The translations under genes and the position numbers were made by a program. Below are positions 11,615 through 17,439 of a stretch of 17,439 nucleotides of DNA, in pieces; within the stretch, counting starts at the first letter, position 1; every line of letters begins with the position of its first letter. This DNA is from JBIOJM01 sp044450785 (GTDB taxonomy: Bacteria > Planctomycetota > Planctomycetia > Isosphaerales > Isosphaeraceae): assembly GCA_044450785.1 (NCBI GenBank), contig JBIOJM010000213.1, positions 1 to 17,439 of the forward strand, written 5' to 3'. The notes beneath the pieces were generated by a model. That model saw only the letters and a program-made list of their open reading frames with translations, had not been told where the DNA came from and searched no databases.

Positions 11615-12634
11615 ATGCTACCCATTCCCGCCCCCGCTTATGACCTCTATGACCTCTCGCAGCCGATCGCCGCCGTCGGCCCGATTCCGTTCGACGCGTT
11701 CGTAATCGAGTTGCTCAGGCTGTACGATCCCTCGCTACGGTCGAAGGACACGCGCCGCCAGGTGGTGTCCACGATCAAGACCCTTGAGCTGGCCGGCGTC
11801 CGGTCGACCGGCGATCTGACCGTCTCGCTGCTGGCCAAGCTGGTCGCCACGCGCGATCCGAAGCTTTCGCCGAACACGGTTCGGACGCTTCTCCGGTCCG
11901 TCCAGTCGATCTGCAGCCACGCTGCGAACTGCGGCTACCTGGCCGTCAACCCGTTCGTGGTGAGGCCGCTGCGGACGTGGGTGAGGCCCGCGCCGTCCAA
12001 GTTTAAGCAGTACCTGACCCGAGACGAGATCCGCCGCATGATGGACGTCCTGGCCGGTGACATTGAGGTCAAGCTCGGCTACACGCTGTGGTGCGCGAGA
12101 CGGATTCAGGCCCTGTTCATGCTGTGCGTTTTGACCGGCTTGAGACGAGGCGAGGCCTTGTGGTTAATGACGATGGATCTCGACCTTCAGGAGCGTGTTG
12201 TGTACGTGGTCGACCGATCGAGTCATCGCCTCAAGACCGCGTTGGCCGCGCAACCGGTCGCGCTGCCGGAGCAACTCATCCCGTACCTGACGTCGTGGCT
12301 TTCGCATCGCATGGACGCACCGCCAGGCCCGATCGAGCGACCGCCGTCGGCCTATGTCTTCCCGTGCTGGACGCGATCCAGTCCATGGACGTCAGGTTCC
12401 ACGGGCTCGAGCCCGCTCGTTCGCCTCCGCACGATCGGCGAACGTGCCGGCGTCCAGGGAGTCACGTTCAAGGCCCTCCGCAAGTCAACGGCGACGCACC
12501 TCGAAGGACACGGCGCGGGCCCCGCCGCGATCCAAAGGATCTTGCGTCACAGCTCCGTTGAGACCGCCGAGCGGTTCTATCGTAAGTTCGACCTGGCAAA
12601 CATGCGCGCCACGATGGAGGGTTTTGCGTTCTGA
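11615..12634 (+). CDS. Tyrosine recombinase/integrase (339 aa)
   Basis: This is an XerC/D-like phage-integrase-family recombinase for site-specific strand exchange. The N-terminal SAM-like core-binding domain (about 22-118) contains ELLRLYDPSLRSKDTRRQV and SPNTVRTLLRSVQSICSHAA. The catalytic domain has R177 (TGLRRGEAL), K207 (SHRLKTAL), K286-xx-R289 (TFKALRKSTATH), H312 (LRHSS) and the nucleophile Y322 (ERFYRKF). The usual His of motif II is a Lys here, a substitution found in functional recombinases. ATG 11615 follows AGGAGA; the frame extends 32 codons further without a better signal. The stop overlaps the next start (TGATG), so the HTH-repeat protein is made with it. It may serve integration or plasmid dimer resolution. 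Confidence 0.93.
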   Translation: MLPIPAPAYDLYDLSQPIAAVGPIPFDAFVIELLRLYDPSLRSKDTRRQVVSTIKTLELAGVRSTGDLTVSLLAKLVATRDPKLSPNTVRTLLRSVQSICSHAANCGYLAVNPFVVRPLRTWVRPAPSKFKQYLTRDEIRRMMDVLAGDIEVKLGYTLWCARRIQALFMLCVLTGLRRGEALWLMTMDLDLQERVVYVVDRSSHRLKTALAAQPVALPEQLIPYLTSWLSHRMDAPPGPIERPPSAYVFPCWTRSSPWTSGSTGSSPLVRLRTIGERAGVQGVTFKALRKSTATHLEGHGAGPAAIQRILRHSSVETAERFYRKFDLANMRATMEGFAF

Positions 12635-14451
12635 TGACCGCCCCCCTCGACAACCTCGATGCCGCCGGCCGCGAGCCCTCCCAAGGGCCCGCGGCCGATC
12701 GTCGTTCGTGGCCCGATCGACCGACCGCCGTCTGGGTCCGCTGGCTGGCCGTGTGCGACGTCCCCATCCCGCACATCGCCCTCCTGCTCGGCGCGCCCGA
12801 GGCCTCCGTCAGAGCGTACCTCGACCGACCCACCGACCATTGGATCACGCCCGCCGAGCTCGCCACGATGCGAGCGTTGAAGGCCGCGGGTAAGACCTTC
12901 ACTGAGATCGGCCGCGTGACCGGACGCGACGGATGGACCGTCTGGCAAGCCCTGAAGCGAGGCGACGTGACGCGCCGCGAACCGACCGGACCACCGCGCC
13001 ACGGCGCCGGCAATGCAATCCTTGCCCAGACCGCAACCAAGGTCCGGCGGCTCGCCGAGCTGGATTACCCGGCCGCCCGAATCGCCACGATCCTTGCCGT
13101 CGCCGTCGATGACGTCCGCGACTTCATCGAGCGCACCCGGCCGATCCGCAAGGCCGCCCGGGTCCGCCCCCGCTCGCGCGCTGAACAGGAGGCCCTCAAG
13201 CCCCGCCAGCCAGCTCCCCCTAAACCCAAGGCTGCCTCCCCTGCCCCGGGCGAAGAGTGGCGTTATATCGATGACGTCGGCCCTGACGGGGCGGTCGAGT
13301 TGCCGCCGGCACCTATAGGGTCGGCGGCCGCGGCGGAGCTGGTCGCTGACCGGCGACTCGACCGGCTCACCATCGCGTGGCTGCGATGGCTGGACGCGTG
13401 CGGTCTGCCGGCCGATCACATCGCGACGGTCCTGACGGTTTCGCCGGGGCAGGTTGCCGCCTGGCTCGCTCGTGCATCCTGGAGAGTGACGCCTGATGAA
13501 GCCGCCCGGATTCGCGAGTTGCGGGACGAGGGTCACACGGTCAGCGCCATCGCTCGCGAGTTCGACCAGACTCGCGAGACGATTTACGATGCCCTGGCCC
13601 GCGGGGAACTGCCGGCCTTGCCGGCGACGCCGCCCCGTCGGAAATCGTGCCGCCCCGCTATCCACGGCCAGGCAACGAAGATCCGGCGGTTGAATGATCT
13701 GAATTACGCACCCGAGAAAATCGCCGCCGCCCTGGCCCTCGACGTAACCGACGTCCGTGGCTTCATTGCGACGACCGGCCCGGCCGGCAAGGCCCCCCTG
13801 CTCAACCCTCGCGCTCGGGTGGAGCAAGCCGCGATCGAGCTCCCCATAGTCCGCCGCCGGCGCCCGAAGTTCAACCTCCTCCCTTCGTCGTGGCGCTATC
13901 GCAATGACGTTGGGCCCGCCGGCGTAGTCGAGCTGCCGGCTATCGTCGCCGCGGCGAAGCTGCCGCCGGCCGAGGCGAAGCCGTCGCCCGAACCGTGGAC
14001 GGAGGCGCCGGCCGGGGAAGAGTGGCGTTGCCGCGACGACGTCAACGCCGCCGGCGTGGTCGAGCTGCCCGCGATCGCCGCCGCGGCCGAGCCGGTCGAC
14101 CACTTGGTCGCCGCCGAATCGCCGCCGGTTGAGGCGAGGCCCGCGCCGAATCCGTGGATCGGATCGGCGTCGTGCAAGGCGCGCGGCGAAGACCATGGCT
14201 CGGCCAAGCTCACTGCCAGCGACGTGCTTCGAATCCGAGAGCTGCATGCCGCCGGCCGGTCGATCTACTCCCTCTCTCCCGAGTTCGGCGTCTCGAGGTC
14301 GAACATCCGATCGATCGTTCGACGGGAGTCGTGGACGGACGTCTGGCGGTCCCCTGCCCCGCCGGCCGAGAGCCGCCCGGCACTAACGATGACCGAACGA
14401 CTCCGGCGACTCCGGGGTTGTTCCGTTTCACGGCCCCCACCCTTAGCTTAG
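12634..14451 (+). CDS. Large protein of duplicated HTH units (605 aa)
   Basis: Two long internal repeats align: residues 33-224 and 247-435. Each contains three HTH-like units: a WLRWL..C..P..HIA..L unit (36-63; 250-279), a TP.E.A.IR.L...G.T...I....... T...AL.RG unit (71-110; 285-324), and a TK.RRL..L.Y....IA..LA..V.DVR.FI unit (135-165; 348-378). Each repeat then has a Pro-rich linker and a WRY..DVG..G.VELP motif. That motif occurs a third time (464-479), and a seventh HTH (525-570, LTASDVLRIRELHAAGRSIY then GVSRSNIRSIVRRESW) ends the folded part. It starts on the recombinase stop (TGATG). The design suggests a protein that lies along DNA with many helices, e.g. a recombination accessory or repeat-array binder (inference). 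No family was recognised. Confidence 0.78.
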   Translation: MTAPLDNLDAAGREPSQGPAADRRSWPDRPTAVWVRWLAVCDVPIPHIALLLGAPEASVRAYLDRPTDHWITPAELATMRALKAAGKTFTEIGRVTGRDGWTVWQALKRGDVTRREPTGPPRHGAGNAILAQTATKVRRLAELDYPAARIATILAVAVDDVRDFIERTRPIRKAARVRPRSRAEQEALKPRQPAPPKPKAASPAPGEEWRYIDDVGPDGAVELPPAPIGSAAAAELVADRRLDRLTIAWLRWLDACGLPADHIATVLTVSPGQVAAWLARASWRVTPDEAARIRELRDEGHTVSAIAREFDQTRETIYDALARGELPALPATPPRRKSCRPAIHGQATKIRRLNDLNYAPEKIAAALALDVTDVRGFIATTGPAGKAPLLNPRARVEQAAIELPIVRRRRPKFNLLPSSWRYRNDVGPAGVVELPAIVAAAKLPPAEAKPSPEPWTEAPAGEEWRCRDDVNAAGVVELPAIAAAAEPVDHLVAAESPPVEARPAPNPWIGSASCKARGEDHGSAKLTASDVLRIRELHAAGRSIYSLSPEFGVSRSNIRSIVRRESWTDVWRSPAPPAESRPALTMTERLRRLRGCSVSRPPPLA

Positions 14452-14480
14452 ACTGAGCCTTACCTTTGGAGCTCGGGACC

Positions 14481-15227
14481 ATGCCCGATTACCCAGCCGA
14501 CTCTAGGCCCATCGTTGACCCCGACGATCCCCGGTCCCTCATCCCCGGCCACGCCGTCCGGGATGATGGGACTGTTTTGTATTACTCGGAGCGATGGCGC
14601 AAGTGGGTCCCTCTCAAGCCCAAGACGGCCGCCAACGGGTTCGTCAAGGTTCGCCTGGTGGTCAAGGGAAAGGAACGCGAGATCGGGGTTGCGCGGCTTG
14701 TGCTGCGTGCGTTCGCCGGTCCGCAACCTCTGGGATGCGAACCGCTCCACTTCCCCAACCCGGACCCCGCCGACAACCGGCTCGCAAACCTGCGCTGGGC
14801 CGCCATCGGGTCAAGCAAGGTCGGTCGGCTCTGTTCAGGTTCGCCGCCGTCGCCCCCGCGAGGCGATCGCCACCCCAACGCCCGGTTGACCGAGGCTGAC
14901 ATCCCCGAAGTCCGCAAGATGTACAGGGACGGTTTCATGTATCACGAGATCGCCTCCACGTTCCGCGTCTCACCCGAGACGGTCCGCCATGTCCTCATCG
15001 GCGAGACGTGGTCTCACGTCATCGACCCGGACGGACCGCTCGTGATGCGACGTCATGGACCCGCCCCCGGTGAAGGCGCGAAGACGCTTCTCGACTGGGG
15101 AAGCGTCAGAGCGATCCGAGAGGGACATGCCGCCGGCCGAAGCTATCGCGAGCTGAGCGTGGAACACGGCGTCTCCAAGTGCACGATCCGCGACATCATC
15201 AAGTGCCGGACGTGGCGAGAGTCCTGA
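14481..15227 (+). CDS. NUMOD4/HNH-like protein with two HTH units (248 aa)
   Basis: The N-terminal part resembles NUMOD4-HNH homing nucleases: KWVPLKPKTAANGFVKVRLV, then VARLVLRAFAGPQPLGCEPL and HFPNPDPADNRLANLRW (H90, N99, N103). In typical members the second block begins 'HRLV' and the third has a short 'H.dG....N' core. Here the first His is Ala and the loop after H90 is FPNPD, so catalysis is doubtful. Two HTH segments follow: 136-177 (LTEADIPEVRKMYRDGFMYH ... ETVRHVLIGETW) and 207-246 (WGSVRAIREGHAAGRSYREL ... CTIRDIIKCRTW), both like the last HTH of the preceding protein. ATG 14481 has GGAG at 8 bases. It may be a DNA-binding protein derived from a nuclease. Confidence 0.78.
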   Translation: MPDYPADSRPIVDPDDPRSLIPGHAVRDDGTVLYYSERWRKWVPLKPKTAANGFVKVRLVVKGKEREIGVARLVLRAFAGPQPLGCEPLHFPNPDPADNRLANLRWAAIGSSKVGRLCSGSPPSPPRGDRHPNARLTEADIPEVRKMYRDGFMYHEIASTFRVSPETVRHVLIGETWSHVIDPDGPLVMRRHGPAPGEGAKTLLDWGSVRAIREGHAAGRSYRELSVEHGVSKCTIRDIIKCRTWRES

Positions 15228-15504
15228 CCACCAGGCCGTCGCCGAGCTGGTGGAGCTGGTCAACGCCTCGACGCTCCAGGCCCGGGCCGCTGCGTGACAC
15301 TCGACCCGCCTTGGAAGTCATCCTTCGCTTCCACGACCTGGTGGACGTCGACGCGACCCCCCCCTCCCCTGCCCCGCTCGAGGGACCCCTCTCGTTTGTT
15401 CGACAGCCCCTTAAAAACAGGGGAAAACCGCGTATCGGTCTCGGACGTCGACCGTCGTGTACCGTGGAAGTAACTTTTCCCCTCGTTACCTTTTCCCCTA
15501 CTAT
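15228..15504. other. Gene-free stretch before the partition array
   Basis: No convincing gene. The first 70 bases, read from 15226, give DHQAVAELVELVNASTLQAR and then a stop, which may be a gene tail without a start. CCCCTTAAAAACAGGGGAAAA near 15411-15427 is a short hairpin in the most A-rich spot of the area. Two outlying half-units of the array follow: TAACTTTTCCCC at 15471 and TTACCTTTTCCCC at 15486, the latter exactly 48 bp before the first full unit. An origin could lie here, but no DnaA box or Rep gene was identified. Confidence 0.4.
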
Positions 15505-15769
15505 CCTTCGGGCAAGGTCTGCGCGCGGACCGATTACCTTTTCCCGTGCCCTCCTTTGGGCGAAGTCCGCGCGCGGACTGGTTACCTCTTCCCCTTTGGG
15601 TGAAGTCCGCGTATGGACTGGTTACCTCTTCCCCCGCTCTCCTTTGGGCAAGGTCCGCGCGCGGACTGGTTACCTCTTCCCCTTTGAGTGAAATCCGTGC
15701 GCGGACCGGTTACCTTTTCTCCTTCTCTCCTTTGGGCAAGGTCCGCGCGCGGACCGGTTACCTTTTCCC
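15505..15769 (+). repeat. Six-unit direct-repeat array (putative centromere/partition site or iterons)
   Basis: Units start at 15505, 15553, 15593, 15641, 15681 and 15729, so spacing alternates 48, 40, 48, 40, 48 bp and an 88-bp dimer is the higher-order unit. Each reads CCTTTGGGCAAGGTCC, then CGCGCGGACCGGTTACC, then TTTTCCC, with a few changes. Within units 4 and 6 the 16-bp GGTCCGCG-CGCGGACC region is fully or nearly a perfect palindrome, directly followed by GGTTACC. It lies just upstream of a parA/parG-like pair. In type Ib partition systems the centromere is usually located upstream of parA and bound by an RHH protein. An origin iteron role is the alternative. Confidence 0.85.
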
Positions 15770-15780
15770 GTCGTCGCTCA

Positions 15781-15795
15781 AGTCACAAGGTGACT
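15781..15795. promoter_or_regulatory. Inverted repeat upstream of parA
   Basis: AGTCAC (15781-15786) and GTGACT (15790-15795) are separated by AAG, 39 bp before the GTG start. It is a plausible operator for the partition genes, separate from the GGTTACC array. Confidence 0.4.
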
Positions 15796-15833
15796 CCTGT
15801 CGAACTTTAGATGAGAGTCGATAGGGAAGGGGG

Positions 15834-16676
15834 GTGGTTGAGGTGAGAACGATCGCGATCGTCTCGATGAAAGGGGGCGTGGGAAAAACAACCCTTGCTC
15901 TCTCGTTGGCCGTCTCTATGGCCAAAAATTTGCCTCGCCGGAAGAAAATACTGGTGGTCGATTGTGACCCTCAGAGCAACATAAGTTACTCGTTACTAGA
16001 GGGGAAAGCACCGGCCGACCCAACCCTTAGCCAAGTCCTGCTGGCCGAGTCGGAGGCGAGCCAAGCGATCAGGCCTTCTCGCCATCCCGGCATCGATCTA
16101 TTGCCGGCCGATGTGTCTTTGGCTGATTGCACGTTGCTCTTGGCCGATCAGATGGGCCGCGAGCACCGCCTCCGAAGCGCGCTCCGAAGCGTCGAAGGGG
16201 CTTACGAAACCTGCATTATCGATGCACCTCCTACGATGAGCTTGATCAATATCAACGTCATGAACGCCGCACTCGAGTTGATCGTCCCCATTGCCCCCGA
16301 CGTCTACAGCGCCTCTGGCTTGGGCAAACTTCACGAGATCGTTGAGCAGGTTCGAAAGCACCTGTGTCACCCCGAGCTCTGTATCGTCGCCCTGGCCCTT
16401 GTGAGGCTTCAAAAGCACAAAGCTCACGCCGAGTTCGAGCGAGAACTTCGAGCGCACTACGGAAAATTGGTGTGCAAGGCTACGATTCCCGACTCAGTCC
16501 AGGTACAACTCGCGTGCGCTAAGCACCGGACAATCGGTGAGTACGCCCCGTCAAGTCCGGCTGCCGTCGCGATTGATCGATTAGTACAGGAGCTAATCCA
16601 TGGCCCGAAAACTGTCGCTGGAGGGGATAATGGGTCGCACCGAGGAGCCGCCGGACGGAAACGGCGAGCCGGTTGA
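15834..16676 (+). CDS. parA: ParA-type partition ATPase (280 aa)
   Basis: This is a Walker-type (deviant P-loop) ATPase for active plasmid partition, moving on the nucleoid. The P-loop SMKGGVGKTT (11-20) carries the signature Lys; VVDCDPQSN (41-49) is the A' motif; CIIDAPPTMS is Walker B. LIVPIAPDVYSASGLGKL and PDSVQVQLA follow as in ParA/Soj proteins. There is no N-terminal HTH, so it is of the short type Ib or Soj-like form. The start is uncertain: GTG 15834 or GTG 15843, the latter better spaced from AGGGAAGG. The last about 25 residues (GPKTVAGGDNGSHRGAAGRK...) are encoded over the start of the next gene and look like tail extension. The repeated array is immediately upstream. Confidence 0.93.
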   Translation: MVEVRTIAIVSMKGGVGKTTLALSLAVSMAKNLPRRKKILVVDCDPQSNISYSLLEGKAPADPTLSQVLLAESEASQAIRPSRHPGIDLLPADVSLADCTLLLADQMGREHRLRSALRSVEGAYETCIIDAPPTMSLININVMNAALELIVPIAPDVYSASGLGKLHEIVEQVRKHLCHPELCIVALALVRLQKHKAHAEFERELRAHYGKLVCKATIPDSVQVQLACAKHRTIGEYAPSSPAAVAIDRLVQELIHGPKTVAGGDNGSHRGAAGRKRRAG

Positions 16677-16953
16677 CGACCAGGCCGAGGACGGCGCCAA
16701 CGGCCAGAGCAACGGCAAGAGCAGGGGACCCTTGCGTGCCACCAAGCCGACCCGCGCCAAGAAGGGCCGACTCAAGGACGGCGAGAAGCTCCGTGGCTGC
16801 AAGCTGTCGATACCCGAGTCAATCTTTGAAAGACTCAGACAGCAAGCCATCAAGCGCAAGATCAGTATGTCCGTCTTGGCCGCCGAGGTTCTGGATAGCA
16901 AGCTTCCTTACTTCACTGTCACTTCGAGCGAAAAGCCCCCCGCCGACGACTGA
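16600..16953 (+). CDS. ParG-like RHH centromere-binding protein (117 aa)
   Basis: The N-terminal 60 residues are flexible and charged (MARKLSLEGIMGRTEEPP..., GPLRATKPTRAKKGRLKDG), as in ParG-type partners whose tail contacts ParA. Residues 61-105 form an RHH domain: LRGCKLSIPESIFERLRQQA as beta strand and first helix, IKRKISMSVLAAEVLDSKL as second. ATG 16600 has AGGAG 8 bases upstream. It overlaps the parA 3' end by 77 bp, an unusually long overlap. Order (parA then small RHH gene) and size match type Ib partition systems, so binding to the array at 15505-15769 is the expected role (established for the family, inferred here). Confidence 0.82.
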   Translation: MARKLSLEGIMGRTEEPPDGNGEPVDDQAEDGANGQSNGKSRGPLRATKPTRAKKGRLKDGEKLRGCKLSIPESIFERLRQQAIKRKISMSVLAAEVLDSKLPYFTVTSSEKPPADD

Positions 16954-17439
16954 CCCCGCCCCCGAGACCGACGCCGAGGCCACCGACCGGGCCGCCGTGT
17001 TGCCCCGCCGGCCGCCTGGCCGGCCTCGGCGGATCCGCGATCGGCCACGCCTTCGATCGAGACCCGCGCAAACCAATGCCGCCGGCCGCCACCTCTAAGC
17101 GACCGACGGCACTGGGAAGAGAACACGCCCGAGTATAGCCGATCGCCCGTTCCGTCGGCGCCGTCTGGGCCGAGCTGGTGAAGGGGGGGATTGCATCAGC
17201 CCGCTGGCACATACGACCGAGGCCCTCGACCCGGCCGGAGCTGTCGGATATGGCGATTGAATGACCTGTGCCCGACCCGGTGGCCTGTGAAGAAGCGGCC
17301 GTGGCGTCCTTGCCACTCCTACGTGGCGCCGCCATCCGGGCGGCTAATGGCATCGTGCCGGTTGCCCGCCGCCGTCGTGGCGGCGGTGAGGCCGCCACCG
17401 CCGATCCCGCCCCCCCCGACGCCCGAGGCGCTCTCGACC
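16954..17439. other. GC-rich region after the partition genes; no firm gene
   Basis: No open frame has both a ribosome site and a recognisable product. GCCGGCC and GGCCGGC (17007-17024) make a 7-bp stem with a 4-base loop 54 bp after the ParG-like stop, a possible terminator. CCGCCGCC and GGCGGCGG (17366-17386) make another hairpin. A copy of TGCCGCCGGCCG is at 17077-17088. From 17268 (GTG) a frame runs open off the right edge with Ala-rich coding-like content (PDPVACEEAAVASLPLLRGA). It could be the start of a gene outside the window, but this is weak. Confidence 0.35.

Noticed and set aside
12577..14247. 556-codon open frame on the minus strand
   Set aside because: It is antisense to the HTH-repeat gene, whose clear internal protein repeats show that the plus frame is the coding one. 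GC-rich DNA often leaves such long shadows.
15505..15769. CRISPR-like array
   Set aside because: The repeats run almost end to end, with no unique spacers of constant length and no cas genes. The position before parA fits a partition site.
17268..17439. Partial gene at the right edge
   Set aside because: No ribosome site or recognisable sequence. It is mentioned only in the region note.

Overview
The window looks like part of a GC-rich plasmid or integrative element, most plausibly from an Isosphaeraceae-type planctomycete. This is inference. It rests on high GC, a DUF3987 protein of the planctomycete type, Uma2 and 'IYFAQL' GIY-YIG proteins, frequent GCCGCCGGCCG words, and a plasmid-type partition locus with a directly repeated array. 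No tRNA, rRNA, CRISPR array or recognisable Rep protein is visible. Most genes are small, overlap at start/stop codons (TAATG, TGATG, ATGA) and encode Cys4 zinc ribbons, helix-turn-helix (HTH) or ribbon-helix-helix (RHH) proteins.

Layout. (1) 1-1041, minus strand: an operon with touching genes encoding an RHH protein, a membrane coiled-coil protein, a small zinc-ribbon protein and a protein cut by the window edge. (2) 1042-1249: a divergent control region with two sigma70-like promoters, one with a 19-bp operator-like palindrome filling its spacer. (3) 1250-3293, plus strand: a six-CxxC zinc protein, a protein with N-terminal VSVCYSN motif and Pro-rich tail, and a DUF3987 protein lacking its N-terminal half. 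(4) 3286-3403: a large inverted repeat, followed by three small genes (3459-4653). (5) 4695-6254: an intact IS4-family element with 20-bp terminal repeats and a perfect 12-bp target duplication. (6) 6445-8924, minus strand: a serine recombinase, then an operon of RHH protein, GIY-YIG nuclease-like protein, a remnant of a second GIY-YIG gene, Uma2 nuclease-like protein and a 75-aa protein. (7) 8925-9143: a second divergent control region with four GGTTACC sites. (8) 9144-11454, plus strand: a second copy of the zinc-protein/VSVCYSN pair and several small genes separated by hairpins. (9) 11615-15227: tyrosine recombinase, a 605-aa protein built from duplicated HTH units, and a degenerate-looking HNH/HTH protein. 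(10) 15505-16953: a six-unit array with alternating 48/40-bp spacing, then parA and a ParG-like RHH gene.

The central observation is that the unit 'RHH gene (minus) / control region / six-CxxC zinc protein / VSVCYSN protein (plus)' occurs twice with diverged sequence. Homology between the VSVCYSN copies stops where the truncated DUF3987 gene begins, which suggests a deletion or recombination joint. The second copy's control region shares its GGTTACC(TCTT) word with the partition array, which could link control of this module to plasmid maintenance (inference). The function of the duplicated module is unknown. It is the best candidate here for an undescribed system.
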